Positions 54,005 to 63,513 of a DNA stretch of 64,000 nt are shown in pieces (position 1 is the first letter of the stretch; every line of letters begins with the position of its first letter). Both the position numbers and the translations under genes were made by a program. Where the stretch lies: the NCBI GenBank assembly GCA_963799415.1, contig CAWCXI010000034.1, positions 186,001 to 250,000 on the forward strand, in the 5' to 3' direction. This DNA comes from JAMXLO01 sp963799415 (GTDB lineage Bacteria > Pseudomonadota > Alphaproteobacteria > Acetobacterales > Acetobacteraceae). The notes beneath the pieces are model-generated. The model searched no databases. It saw nothing but the letters and a program-made list of their open reading frames with translations, and was not told the origin of the DNA.

Positions 54005-54260
54005 CGCCGGCTTCTGACATCCGAGCCAAACGATTCCTCCCCTGATGCGTCGCTGTGCGATCTCGGCTATTCAGCGGGCCTCGATGCGGTGCCTCAAGGC
54101 GTCGATGCCGTCTTTTATATTGCGCCAGCGTTATTCCCCTGCGAAGCTGAACGCCGCACTCGGTGTCGGCGTGCGTCGGTTCGTGTTTTCGCCTGTCGAG
54201 GAGGCGGTGCTCACTTCAACGATCCGGACCTGCTGGCAATACGCGAGAAACGATGCAGAC
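54005..54260 (+). pseudogene. NmrA-like NAD(P)-binding protein remnant
   Basis: In two frames this stretch reads LGYSAGLDAVPQGVDAVFYI and APALFP, then AALGVGVRRFVFSPVEEAVL. These are the typical middle segments of NmrA-like NAD(P)-binding proteins. The Rossmann start, about 25 residues between the segments and the whole C-terminus are missing. It occupies most of the 418-bp gap between the cyclase and the DUF2092 gene; the rest holds nothing I can support. Confidence 0.55.
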
Positions 54261-54329
54261 AATGGTCTGGCGTTGATCCAGATCAATGCCTCTGCCGCCT
54301 CGGCTGACCAAGTCACGATAGGAGGCAAC

Positions 54330-55239
54330 ATGATACATTCGCGACGGGTCGGGCAGGTTCTCAGCCTGAAGTCTGCTGCTCGCGACCGCCGGCGGCGCAT
54401 ATATGCAGGCGGTCGCGCAGACACAGAACGCAACACCGGCCAAGCCCCCGGCGGCAGCGCAAGGCAAACGGCCGGCGCCGACAAAGATGGTGCTTGAGCC
54501 GCGAGCGATGGCCTTGCTCAAGGCCGCGAGCGATCGACTGGCGGCGGCGAAGTCGATGTCCTTTACCGCCGTCGCAAGCTATGAATATCCGAGTCAGCTC
54601 GGACCACCAATTCTCTACACGGTGCGCTACGACGTCACCATGCAGCGGCCAGACAAGCTTCGGGTGCTCACTCCAGGCGACGGGCCGGCCTCTGAGTTCT
54701 ATTACGATGGCAAGTCGATGATGGCCTACGCGCCGGTCGAGAATCTGGTCGCGACCGCCGATGCGCCACCGACGATCGATGGTGCGCTGAAGGCTGCGTT
54801 CGAAACAGCCGATATTTATTACCCATTCACGGACCTGCTCGTTGCAGATCCCTATGCCGCGCTGACGGACGGCGCGGTCCTCGCGTTCTACATCGGTCCG
54901 TCCGGCATGGTGGGAGGCACCAAGACCGAGATGGTGGCGTGGGCCAACAGTGACGTGTTCCTGCAGATCTGGATTGGCGCCGACGACAAGCTTCCGCGTC
55001 GGGTGCGTGCGGTTTACCGCACCGATCCGCTGAGCCTGCGGCATGAGCTGGACCTGTCGAACTGGCAGATCGATCAGGAAATCCCCGCTGGCACCTTCAC
55101 CTCTGATAAGGCCAAAGCCGCGTCGCCGATGAAGTTCGACAGTCCGGCGCATGCACCCGCGCGGCCCGGCCTGAAGCCGCTCGGGAACGCGAAGCCGCCC
55201 AGGTCCGCGTCCGCCCAGCCGGCAGCGAAGTCACCGTGA
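54330..55239 (+). pseudogene. DUF2092 secreted protein, frameshifted in the signal peptide
   Basis: AGGAGGCAAC precedes ATG 54330, which starts MIHSRRVGQVLSL. At 54369-54370 one A is extra; without it the signal peptide continues SLLLATAGGAYMQAVAQTQ. The mature protein follows (ASYEYPSQLGPPILYTVRYD, RPDKLRVLTPGDGPASEFYY, WQIDQEIPAGTFTSDKA), a typical DUF2092 protein thought to be periplasmic. The tail is proline/alanine-rich. It is followed 13 bp on by a second secreted protein, a usual pairing for DUF2092. Confidence 0.75.
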
Positions 55240-55252
55240 GAGGTTGAATGTC

Positions 55253-55903
55253 ATGAAAGCAATCGTCGTTGTGACCGCGGTCGTGCTGGTGGGCGCGCTG
55301 CGGCCGGATCCGGCCCACGCATGGGCCAGCGCGAACCGCTGGGGCGGCAGCACCAGTCATAGCTGGGGTTCCACCAGCCACACCAACGCCTGGGGCGGCA
55401 GCACAAGCCATGCCTACGGCGAGGGCACCGAGCACACCAACATGTATGGTGGCAACACGGCGCATGCCTGGGGCGGCGGGACCGAGCACACCAACGCTTA
55501 CGGCGGCAGCACCTACGGGGCGTATGGTGCAGGAGCGACGCACACCTATGCCTCGGGAGCGAGCGTCTATCACCCGCCTGGCTACGGCGGGTATGCTGGG
55601 TATCCCGCGTATCACCCGCCGGTCGCGGTGCCGTACTATTCGGCATCGGGCTGCTACGGCTGCGCCGCCGCTGCCGGCGCCGTGGTTGGCGCGACTGCCG
55701 GGATGGCCGTCGGTGCGGCCGCTGCCAGTGCCGCCTATGCGCCGCCAGTATATGCACCACCCGCCGCGCCCGTGGCTTATGCAAGTTTGCCGGCCGGCTG
55801 CATCTACCGGATCCTGCCTCACGAATACGAATGCGCGGGGACCTGGTTCGCCCCCGCCTATGGGGCGAACGGTGTCTACTACCGGGTGGTTTCCCCTCCG
55901 TAG
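55253..55903 (+). CDS. Secreted Gly/Ser/Thr/His-rich repeat protein
   Basis: A 216-aa protein with a signal peptide (MKAIVVVTAVVLVGALRPDP, cleavage near AHA). Residues 28-95 carry 14-16-residue imperfect repeats: RWGGSTSHSWG, AWGGSTSHAYGEGTEHTN, MYGGNTAHAWGGGTEHTN and AYGGSTYGAYG. A glycine/tyrosine/proline stretch, a short hydrophobic alanine-rich segment and a final domain (AGCIYRILPHEYECAGTWFA) follow. The His and Thr density could bind metal. Four cysteines in the mature part may form disulfides. Confidence 0.75.
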   Translation: MKAIVVVTAVVLVGALRPDPAHAWASANRWGGSTSHSWGSTSHTNAWGGSTSHAYGEGTEHTNMYGGNTAHAWGGGTEHTNAYGGSTYGAYGAGATHTYASGASVYHPPGYGGYAGYPAYHPPVAVPYYSASGCYGCAAAAGAVVGATAGMAVGAAAASAAYAPPVYAPPAAPVAYASLPAGCIYRILPHEYECAGTWFAPAYGANGVYYRVVSPP

Positions 55904-55929
55904 CACCCGGCTGCGAGCACGAGCTCGCC

Positions 55930-58900
55930 TCAGGCCAGGATCGCCACCTCACGCGTGCCGGCGCGTGAGTCTTCGGCAAGACGTTGCACAGCGGGATAGT
56001 CAACCTTCCCAGTGCCGAGCAGCGGCATCGATGGCACGCACAGCACTGCGCGCGGAACCATGATCTCCGGGATCATCCGCGCCCTGGCGAGTGCCAGAAC
56101 CTCTCGCGTATCCACATTCTGCCGAGTGGTCACCAACAGCAGGGACTCGCCCTTGCGTGCATCGGGGACGCTGATCACCGCATGCTGCGCATCCGGCCAC
56201 AGCGACGTCACCAGCGCCTCGGCGGCGGCCATCGACACCATCTCTCCGCCAATCTTGGCAAAACGCTTCGCCCGACCGACGATGGTGACGAAACCCGCCG
56301 CATCCACCGACACAATGTCGCCGGTGTCGTACCAGCCATCCTCCGGCGGCTCCAGCGCACCAGGTGCCGTCTCGTGCAGATAGCCGAGCATCACGTTGAG
56401 CCCGCGAACATGCAGGCGACCACCGGCTTCGATGCCCGCGACCGGTACGAGCCGCCACTCGATCCCCGGCAACAGGCGCCCGACAGTGCCGGGACGACAC
56501 TGCATCGCGGTGTTCAACGCGAGCACCGGAGATGTCTCGGTTGCGCCATAGCCTTCCAGCACGCGGGCACCGAAACGGTCGGCAAACAGATGCCTGGTTT
56601 CCTCACGCACCTTCTCCGCGCCGGCAAAGATGTAGCGCATGGCATAGAAGTCGTAGGGATGGGCGTACCGCGCCCAGCCATTGAGGAACGTGTCAGTGCT
56701 GAAGCAGATCGTCGCGTCGGTGTCGTAGATCAGCGCCGGCACGATGCGATAGTGCAGCGGCGTCGGATAGTGAAAGGTGCGGACGCCGGATAACAGCGGG
56801 AGGATCGTGCCTCCCGTCAGACCGAAGGCATGGAACATCGGCAATGCATTGAATGCGATGTCGCCGCCGTGGAAATCGATCACCGATGCGATCTGTGCGC
56901 AGTTTGCCAGCAGGTTGCGATGGCTCAGCACCACCCCCTTCGGCGTACCCTCCGACCCGCTGGTGAACAGCACCACCGCAGGCGCATCCGGGTCCGTCGA
57001 AGCACCCGGCAGGCCGCGTGCGCGCCATGCATCGCGTTTGGCTCGCAGTTTCGCACGCAGCCCGATCGTATCGCGCACGTCCTCCAGCCAGACGAAGCGC
57101 ACTTCCTGCGACATATGCTCCACCACCCTGGCGAGCCGCCCCTTCTCCACGAAGCTGCGGCTCGAAATCACGGTGTGCACGCCGGCTGTACGACAGGCCG
57201 ACAGCATCGCCGCCGCGCCCGCCGAGATATTCAGCAGACACGGCACGATGCCGAACGCCTGCAGCCCCATGAACGCCACCAGCGAGGCGATCGCATTCGG
57301 CATCAGCAGCGCCGCATGCGTCTCGCCCGGCGCGACGGCGGCAAGCGCGCGACCCAGCGCTGCCGAGCCTACCACAACGCGGTCATAACCGATCGGCTTG
57401 CGTTCGGTGTCCTCGGCAATGATCGTCCGCGCGCCAAATGCGTCGCGCGCGTCCAGCAGTGCAGTGAACAAACTCCTGCTGGTGTCCTTCGAGCGGAACA
57501 CCGCGTCCACCATCACGTCCTGCAATGCGCGGCCAGTTACCTCGCGACGTTGCCGTGGTGTCAGGTCCTCGCTGTGCGCCGGCGCGAGCAGGACAGGCGG
57601 CAGGATGTTCAGGCGAACCGGCGGGAACCAGCGCAGACGCAGCCGGCCATGCATGCGGCCGAGACGGCTGAACTGCAGCCCGTCTATGCAGATCGGCACC
57701 ACCTTCGCGTGCGACTTGTCGGCGACCATGGCGGCGCCTTCGTAGACCTTCATCAGTCCGCCGGTGCGTGTCATGCGCCCCTCGGGAAATATGATCAGCT
57801 TGCGTCCGTGGTCACGCACCGCCTCGACCATGCGCTTCACCGAATAGGGCGACTGCACATCCACCGGAAACGTATCGACGGCGGCGAGGAACGGCTTGAA
57901 GTACCATTTGGCGGCTTGCGCTGTATGGATCGCGAAGGTTGGGCTGTCGGGCAGACAGGCTGCAATCAGGCAGGCGTCGAGATAGGACTGATGGTTGGCG
58001 ACGATGACCGCACGATCGCCGGCGGCCTTGTAGTGCTCCAGGCCATGCACCTGCACGCGATGGAAGCGGCGGAAATACCAGCGCAGGATGGCGCGATACA
58101 CCTCGTGCGGCAGGATGCGCACGATCCACAGCGCGACGAACAGATTGGCCACGGCGGCGACGTGCAGAACCGCGGGCGCGCGCAGACCCACCGCGGCGAG
58201 TGCCGCCGCAGCCGCCGCACCTGCCACCATGAACAGCGCGTTCATGATGTTGTTGGCCGCTATCATGCGCGATCGCTCGGACGGTGCCGCCGCGTCCTGG
58301 ATGATCGCGTAGAGCGGCACCGAGAACACGCCGCCGCACGCCGCGAGCAGAAACAGATTGACGATCATCCGCCAGCCGGCGAACGAGGACACCGCGTCCG
58401 CCACCGTCGCGATGCTGCCCGCCGAGGCCGCGGACGACGCGAAGTCCCAGCAGAACAGCGAAATGCCGAGTGCGGCGAACGGCACCAGCCGTGCTGACAC
58501 CTCGCCGTGCAGCAGCCGCGCGCACTGCATCGATCCGACACCGACGCCGATGGCGAACACCGACAGCAACAGCGTGAGCACCGTGCCATCGGAGTGCAGC
58601 GTATCGCGTGCCACGACGGGGAACTCGGTCATCAGCGTGGCGCCCATGGTCCAGAACCACGACAGCCCGAGCACCGACAGCCAGATCGGCCGGATCGAGG
58701 CGGCGTGACGCGTGACACGCCAAGTCTCGGTGAACAGGTTCGGCGAGATGCGCAAGGCAGGATCGGCGGCAGGCGATACGGGGATCAGGAATGCCGCGAT
58801 CAGTCCGATCAGGGCGAGCGCAATACCGGCCACGCCGACCCAGGCAGTGCCGTGCGGCAGCAATATCAGTGCGCCACCCGCGACGGTGCCACAGACGATC

Positions 58901-59358
58901 GACAGAAACGTCGTCGCCTCGATCACGCCGTTGCCAGCGACCAGTTCTTCCGCGGCGAGATGCTCGGGCAGCAGGCCGTACTTCACCGGCCCGAACAGCG
59001 TGGCCTGCACGCCGAGACCCGTCAGCACGACCAGCAGGCCTGGCACGCTCTCGGTCAGGAACGCTGCGGCCGCCGCGGCCATCAGCAGCACCTCGGCCAG
59101 TTTGTAGACCAGGACGACGCGCGGCTTCGGAAACCGGTCCGCCAGCTTGCCCGCGGTGGCGGAGAGCAGAATATAGGGCGCGATGAACAGCGCGCCAGCC
59201 AGCGCCGACAGCCCGACACCGCCGACGCTGAGCTCGAACAGCGCCAGCACGACCATCGCGTTCTTCACCATGTTGTCGTTGAGCGCGCCGCAGGACTGCG
59301 CCAGCACCAACGGCCACAGGCGGCGGGTCTTCAGCAAGCCGAGGGGCGAGACGGACAT
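55930..59358 (-). CDS. Fused LplT-PlsC-acyl-ACP synthetase
   Basis: A 1142-aa fusion. Residues 1-420 are an MFS/LplT lysophospholipid flippase (TRRLWPLVLAQSCGALNDNM). Residues 440-625 are a PlsC-type acyltransferase with the HX4D motif (ANHQSYLDACLI) and its FPEGRMTRTGG glycerol-3-phosphate site. The last 500 residues are an AMP-forming acyl-ACP synthetase (VLFTSGSEGTPKGVVLSHRN, LEGYGATETSPVLALN, YDTGDIVSVDAAGFVTIVGR). It takes in lysophospholipid, activates a fatty acid and reacylates, repairing the inner membrane. It overlaps the end of the TetR gene region and is likely controlled by it. Confidence 0.88.
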   Translation of the reverse strand: MSVSPLGLLKTRRLWPLVLAQSCGALNDNMVKNAMVVLALFELSVGGVGLSALAGALFIAPYILLSATAGKLADRFPKPRVVLVYKLAEVLLMAAAAAAFLTESVPGLLVVLTGLGVQATLFGPVKYGLLPEHLAAEELVAGNGVIEATTFLSIVCGTVAGGALILLPHGTAWVGVAGIALALIGLIAAFLIPVSPAADPALRISPNLFTETWRVTRHAASIRPIWLSVLGLSWFWTMGATLMTEFPVVARDTLHSDGTVLTLLLSVFAIGVGVGSMQCARLLHGEVSARLVPFAALGISLFCWDFASSAASAGSIATVADAVSSFAGWRMIVNLFLLAACGGVFSVPLYAIIQDAAAPSERSRMIAANNIMNALFMVAGAAAAAALAAVGLRAPAVLHVAAVANLFVALWIVRILPHEVYRAILRWYFRRFHRVQVHGLEHYKAAGDRAVIVANHQSYLDACLIAACLPDSPTFAIHTAQAAKWYFKPFLAAVDTFPVDVQSPYSVKRMVEAVRDHGRKLIIFPEGRMTRTGGLMKVYEGAAMVADKSHAKVVPICIDGLQFSRLGRMHGRLRLRWFPPVRLNILPPVLLAPAHSEDLTPRQRREVTGRALQDVMVDAVFRSKDTSRSLFTALLDARDAFGARTIIAEDTERKPIGYDRVVVGSAALGRALAAVAPGETHAALLMPNAIASLVAFMGLQAFGIVPCLLNISAGAAAMLSACRTAGVHTVISSRSFVEKGRLARVVEHMSQEVRFVWLEDVRDTIGLRAKLRAKRDAWRARGLPGASTDPDAPAVVLFTSGSEGTPKGVVLSHRNLLANCAQIASVIDFHGGDIAFNALPMFHAFGLTGGTILPLLSGVRTFHYPTPLHYRIVPALIYDTDATICFSTDTFLNGWARYAHPYDFYAMRYIFAGAEKVREETRHLFADRFGARVLEGYGATETSPVLALNTAMQCRPGTVGRLLPGIEWRLVPVAGIEAGGRLHVRGLNVMLGYLHETAPGALEPPEDGWYDTGDIVSVDAAGFVTIVGRAKRFAKIGGEMVSMAAAEALVTSLWPDAQHAVISVPDARKGESLLLVTTRQNVDTREVLALARARMIPEIMVPRAVLCVPSMPLLGTGKVDYPAVQRLAEDSRAGTREVAILA

Positions 59359-59375
59359 GGCGGTGTCCCTTTCCT

Positions 59376-59939
59376 TCACGACAGAGCGCGCCAGCACATG
59401 GCGACGATATCATCGGCACGTTGCAACAGTCCGCCCTGTAGGCGGCCGTAGAGGCGGGCAGTGGCCGGCTGGACGATCAGACCGATCAGCGCCATCGCCA
59501 TGAGTTCGGGCTCGCGGCGGGGGATTTCACCGGCCTCCATGGCACCGGCGACGGCGCGGCAGATCACTTCGACCGGGTTGCGTTCGTCGCGCGCCACGTC
59601 GCGCAGGAAGCCGTGCTGTGTCATGATCAGGAAGCGGAAGCGCACGTTGTCCTCGTCGTGCAGGCGGCAGATGGCGCGGACCATGCGGTCCAGGCGGAGG
59701 CGGAACGGCCCGGGTCCGGCGGCGGCCTCGGCCAGCAGGGTGCCGTATTCGGCATAGCCCTCGTGGAACAGCCCGGCGACGAGGGCGTCCTTCGAGGCGA
59801 AGTGGGCGTAGAGGTTGGACGCCTTCATGTCGCAGGCGGCCGCGATGTCGCGCACCGAGACCGCGTCCACGCCATGCTCGACGAACAGGCGCATGGCCTG
59901 TGTTCTGATGAGGTCACGTTTGCCGCCTGGTTCGCGCAT
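59376..59939 (-). CDS. TetR-family transcriptional regulator
   Basis: A 187-aa regulator. The HTH is RTQAMRLFVEHGVDAVSVRD, IAAACDMKASNLYAHFASKD, the standard TetR opening. The C-terminal ligand domain is short and helical. The gene is directly upstream of the lipid-repair fusion on the same strand. It has a palindrome 14 bp upstream of its start that fits a TetR operator, so autoregulation and control of the fusion are probable. The ligand is unknown; acyl compounds would fit. Confidence 0.88.
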   Translation of the reverse strand: MREPGGKRDLIRTQAMRLFVEHGVDAVSVRDIAAACDMKASNLYAHFASKDALVAGLFHEGYAEYGTLLAEAAAGPGPFRLRLDRMVRAICRLHDEDNVRFRFLIMTQHGFLRDVARDERNPVEVICRAVAGAMEAGEIPRREPELMAMALIGLIVQPATARLYGRLQGGLLQRADDIVAMCWRALS

Positions 59940-59952
59940 GGGCTTTCGTTTA

Positions 59953-59970
59953 AATGAACGATCGTTCGTT
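59953..59970. promoter_or_regulatory. Palindromic TetR operator candidate
   Basis: GAACGATCGTTC (59956-59967) is a perfect palindrome, extended by A-T pairs to 59953-59970. It sits directly upstream of the TetR start. The position and size match self-regulating TetR operators; the AACGATCGTT core recurs in such sites. Confidence 0.6.
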
Positions 59971-60084
59971 AATATGTGACCAAGTCTGCGTCAAGCGATG
60001 CTTCCGGACTGTGCAGGGGTCGCGGTGGGCGCCGGCAGGGGAACCGGGCGCAGCAATTGGCGTGAAGCCGTGGCACCCGCAGTC

Positions 60085-60113
60085 TTGACATTTGGCGCGA
60101 CGTTTCATTTTCT
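60085..60113 (+). promoter_or_regulatory. Candidate sigma-70-type promoter for the chromate operon
   Basis: TTGACA (60085-60090) is a perfect -35 box, 17 bases before TTTTCT (60108-60113), a weak -10. It lies about 86 bases before the chrB ribosome site. Nothing else in the 259-bp gap before chrB (59940-60198), apart from the TetR operator, shows clear function. Confidence 0.3.
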
Positions 60114-60198
60114 TGAGCAAGGGGTTGACCGCGATCGCCCCGTGAGGCTTTGGCCGAAGTATCGCGTCTCCGAACCTCTAAATGAGGAAGGGACGCTC

Positions 60199-61026
60199 AT
60201 GGCCACGCCCGACGCTATCACTGTCACTCAGCTCGCCCGGCTCGTTGGAATGCCCGACGCGCCTGTGTTGGTCGATGTTCGCATCGACAATGATCACGCC
60301 GCTGATCCACGCATGCTGCCGGCGAGCGTGCGACGCGATTATCGCACCGTTTCATCCTGGGCCGGCGATTATGCCGGCCGGTCTGTCGTGGCGGTCTGCC
60401 GGCGCGGGCAAAAACTGGCGCAGGGCGCCGCGGCGTGGCTGCGCCACGCAGGCGTGCGCGCCGAATACCTGGAAGGGGGGTTTGAGGCCTGGGTGGAAGG
60501 CAAAGGTCTGCTGGTCCGGCCAGACCACGTGCCGGAACGGGATAACCAGGGGCGCACCGTCTGGGTCACACGCACCCGGCCTAAGATTGATCGCATCGCC
60601 TGCCCGTGGCTGATCCGTCGCTTCATCGATCCATCTGCGGTTTTTCTTTTTGTCGCTCCTGCGGAGGTCATGGATGTGGCGGACCGGTTTCGGGCAACGC
60701 CGTTCGACATCGAGGGACAGATTTTTTGGAGCCATCGTGGCGATCGCTGCACGTTCGATGTGATGGTCGAGGAATTTGGATTGCACTCCGCTGCCCTCGA
60801 CCATCTCGCTCTTATCGTGCGCGCCGCAGATACGGCGCGTCTTGAGCTTGCGCCCCAGGCGGCCGGTTTGCTCGCTGCGTCTCTCGGCCTGTCGCGCATG
60901 CACAAGGACGATCTCGTGCAGCTGGATGCCAGCTTCTCCCTCTATGACGCTTTCTATCGTTGGGCGCGTGATGCGGCCAGCGAGACCCACAACTGGCCGA
61001 CGCCAGTGGCCGGAGGTCGTGCATGA
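60199..61026 (+). CDS. chrB: Chromate-resistance protein ChrB (rhodanese + ChrB domain)
   Basis: A 275-aa protein. Residues 1-110 are a rhodanese-like domain with the active-site Cys in VAVCRRGQKLAQG. Residues 120-275 are the ChrB C-terminal domain (VTRTRPKIDRIACPWLIRRF, FDIEGQIFWSHRGDRCTFDV). ChrB proteins are needed for, or regulate, chromate-induced expression of chrA. ATG 60199 follows GAGGAAGGG. It overlaps chrA by four bases (ATGA). Confidence 0.87.
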   Translation: MATPDAITVTQLARLVGMPDAPVLVDVRIDNDHAADPRMLPASVRRDYRTVSSWAGDYAGRSVVAVCRRGQKLAQGAAAWLRHAGVRAEYLEGGFEAWVEGKGLLVRPDHVPERDNQGRTVWVTRTRPKIDRIACPWLIRRFIDPSAVFLFVAPAEVMDVADRFRATPFDIEGQIFWSHRGDRCTFDVMVEEFGLHSAALDHLALIVRAADTARLELAPQAAGLLAASLGLSRMHKDDLVQLDASFSLYDAFYRWARDAASETHNWPTPVAGGRA

Positions 61027-62414
61027 GCGCGACCGCCAAGCCGGTCATAACGCTCGCCGCCGATGAGCCGGCGACGGGACATGGCATCAGCTTCGCCGAT
61101 GCGTTCAAGGTTTGGCTGCGTGTTGCATTGCTCAGCTTCGGCGGTCCGGCCGGACAGATCGCCGTGATGCACCGCATCGTTGTCGAAGAGCGCCGCTGGA
61201 TCTCCGAAGCCCGCTTCCTGCATGCGCTGAATTACTGTCACCTCCTGCCGGGACCCGAAGCGCAGCAGCTTGCCATCTACATTGGCTGGCTCATGCACAA
61301 GACGCGCGGCGGTCTGGCAGCCGGCGTTCTGTTTGTCGTGCCGGGCGTCATCGCTCTCATGGCGCTCAGCTGGATTTACGTCATCTGGGGCAATGTCAGC
61401 TTCGTCGCCGGCTTATTCTTCGGCCTCAAGACCGCGGTGCTCGCCGTCGTCATCGAGGCCGTGCTGCGCGTCGGCCGCCGCGCCCTGAAGTCAAAGCTTG
61501 CCGTCGTTATCGCGGCCGCGGCTTTCGTCGCGTTGTTCTTCTTTGCCGTCCCCTTCCCGCTCGTCGTGGCGGCCGCGGCTATCATCGGCTTCGCGGCGGA
61601 TCGTCTGGGCTATGCCATGGGCGGTCACGCCGCCCACGGCAAGGATGATGATCTTTTAGGTGAGCAGATCCCCGATCATGCCCGACCGTCGCTTGCACGT
61701 GCGGTCAAGGTGGTCACTGTCTGGGTGCCGCTGTGGCTCGGGCCGGTCGCACTGTTGTTTTTGTTCCTCGGCCGCGACAACATTTTCACGCGGCTCTCGG
61801 TGTTCTTCAGCGAGGTCGCGGTGTTCAGCTTCGGCGGCGCCTATGCTGTGCTCGCCTATGTCGCGCAGCAGGCCGTCGATACATATCATTGGCTTCGTCC
61901 CGGCGAAATGCTGGCGGGCCTCGGCATGGCCGAAACGACACCCGGCCCGCTCATCATGGTCGTGCAGTATGTCGGCTTTCTCGCCGGCTACCGGACGCCT
62001 GGCACCCTGCCGCCTCTGCTGATGGCGACGCTGGCGGGATTGCTTGTCACATGGATCACCTTCACGCCCTGCTTCCTCTGGGTCTTTCTTGGCGCGCCTT
62101 ACGTGGAAGCCCTGCGCGGTGTGCGTGCTCTCGGTGCCGCCCTGTCCGCCGTCACGGCCGCCGTCGTCGGCGTCATTCTCAATCTCGCCGTATGGTTCGG
62201 CGTTCATGTGATCTTTCGCGAAACCGGGGCGTGGCAGGGCTTCGGGCTCAAGCTGAGCGTTCCGGTTCCATCGAGCCTTGACGTCTTCGCGATGCTTCTG
62301 GCGATAGCGGCCGCTCTCGCCATTTTCCGCTTCAAGGTTGGCATCATTCAAACGCTGCTCGCCTGCTCGCTCGCGGGGGTGGTGCTGCAGTCGGCCTTCG
62401 GAGTGGTGCCATGA
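61023..62414 (+). CDS. chrA: Chromate efflux transporter ChrA (long form)
   Basis: A 463-aa membrane protein made of two homologous CHR halves. The first half carries LLSFGGPAGQIAVMHRIVVE and HLLPGPEAQQLA. The second carries FSFGGAYAVLAYVAQQAVDT and TTPGPLIMVVQYVGFLAGYR. Both have the family's FGG and PGP motifs. It exports chromate from the cytoplasm by proton motive force. It is coupled by ATGA overlaps to chrB upstream and to the next gene downstream. Confidence 0.93.
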   Translation: MSATAKPVITLAADEPATGHGISFADAFKVWLRVALLSFGGPAGQIAVMHRIVVEERRWISEARFLHALNYCHLLPGPEAQQLAIYIGWLMHKTRGGLAAGVLFVVPGVIALMALSWIYVIWGNVSFVAGLFFGLKTAVLAVVIEAVLRVGRRALKSKLAVVIAAAAFVALFFFAVPFPLVVAAAAIIGFAADRLGYAMGGHAAHGKDDDLLGEQIPDHARPSLARAVKVVTVWVPLWLGPVALLFLFLGRDNIFTRLSVFFSEVAVFSFGGAYAVLAYVAQQAVDTYHWLRPGEMLAGLGMAETTPGPLIMVVQYVGFLAGYRTPGTLPPLLMATLAGLLVTWITFTPCFLWVFLGAPYVEALRGVRALGAALSAVTAAVVGVILNLAVWFGVHVIFRETGAWQGFGLKLSVPVPSSLDVFAMLLAIAAALAIFRFKVGIIQTLLACSLAGVVLQSAFGVVP

Positions 62415-63484
62415 CATCGGACACAGTCGGAAAGCTCGCGCTGCTCTGGCGTGGCGATCCCGAAATCCGCCGCCAGGCGACGCCGGCAAACAATCGCTGG
62501 AATCAAATCTTCACGGCGCTCGCAGCGCTCAACATCGACGCGGAGCCGGCCGTTTACTGCGAAGAGGCGGCCAATGAGGTGCGCGATCAGCTTCTCAAGA
62601 TGGATGGTGTGCTTGTTTGGGTTGATCCGCTTTCCGACGGTCGAACCCGATTTGAACTCGATGCGTTGCTGCGGGAGATCGCGTCCCGTGGAATCTGGGT
62701 AAGCACCCATCCTGACGTGACGCAAAAGATGGGTGTGAAGGAGGTGCTCTACACGACGCGGCATCTCGGCTGGGGCGCGGATACCCGTCTCTATCGCACC
62801 TTCGGTGCATTCCGCGACGAATTTCCGCGTCGCCTGGAGACAGACGGGCCGCGCGTCATCAAGCAAAACCGCGGCAATGGCGGTCAAGGTGTATGGAAAG
62901 TCGAGCTCGCCCCACCAGCCCAGCGAAGAGGCGACGCCGTCGTGTTGGAAGCCCGGCGGGGCAGTGAACCGAAAACTCTACCTCTAACTGAGTTCATGGT
63001 GAGCTGCGCTGCCTATTTCGCGGACAATGGCTGCATCATCGACCAGCCATTCCAGGAGCGGCTGCCGGACGGCATGATCCGGTGCTACATGGGCACCGAC
63101 AAAGTCGTCGGTTTCGGGCATCAGCTTATCAAGGCGCTCATGCCGCCGCCGCCGCAAGGCGCTGCATCGCCCGAGGCGCAGCCAGGCCCCCGCATCATGC
63201 ATCCGGCGACGGCGCCTGAATTCCAAGCGCTGCGGCTCAAGATGGAGAACGAGTGGACTCCGCAGATGGCGCAACTTCTCGGCATCGAGCGCGATGCCCT
63301 GCCAATCATTTGGGATGCCGACTTTCTCTACGGTCCGCGCACCGCTGCCGGCGACGACACCTATGTGCTGTGCGAAATCAATGTGAGCTCCGTGATGCCG
63401 ATTCCTGAACAGGCACCGGCGGAGATCGCCCGGCTCGCGGGGCAAAGGCTTGCAGCACGGAATAGCGGCATGCGACACGCGTAA
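62411..63484 (+). CDS. Cj0069-family (ATP-grasp-like) protein
   Basis: A 357-aa protein of the Cj0069 family. It has LALLWRGDPEIRRQATPANN, DGVLVWVDPLSDGRTRFELD, a PRVIKQNRGNGGQGVWKVEL glycine-rich loop typical of ATP-grasp nucleotide binding, and WDADFLYGP...CEINVSSVMP metal-binding residues near the end. ATP-grasp proteins ligate carboxylates to amines; the substrates here are unknown. Presence in a chromate operon suggests a role in stress, but this is position only. It overlaps chrA by four bases. Confidence 0.8.
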   Translation: MTSDTVGKLALLWRGDPEIRRQATPANNRWNQIFTALAALNIDAEPAVYCEEAANEVRDQLLKMDGVLVWVDPLSDGRTRFELDALLREIASRGIWVSTHPDVTQKMGVKEVLYTTRHLGWGADTRLYRTFGAFRDEFPRRLETDGPRVIKQNRGNGGQGVWKVELAPPAQRRGDAVVLEARRGSEPKTLPLTEFMVSCAAYFADNGCIIDQPFQERLPDGMIRCYMGTDKVVGFGHQLIKALMPPPPQGAASPEAQPGPRIMHPATAPEFQALRLKMENEWTPQMAQLLGIERDALPIIWDADFLYGPRTAAGDDTYVLCEINVSSVMPIPEQAPAEIARLAGQRLAARNSGMRHA

Positions 63485-63513
63485 GTAGGCATTGACAGCA
63501 AGAGGAATGGCAA

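Noticed and set aside
56830..58497. A 555-codon plus-strand frame opposite the LplT-PlsC-synthetase gene
   Set aside because: Low-complexity Arg/His/Gln composition and full overlap with a real gene; an antisense artefact of high GC.
59998..60198. An N-terminal extension of ChrB from an in-frame ATG at 59998
   Set aside because: The extra 67 residues have no family match, and GAGGAAGGG directly before ATG 60199 marks a normal start for a ChrB protein.
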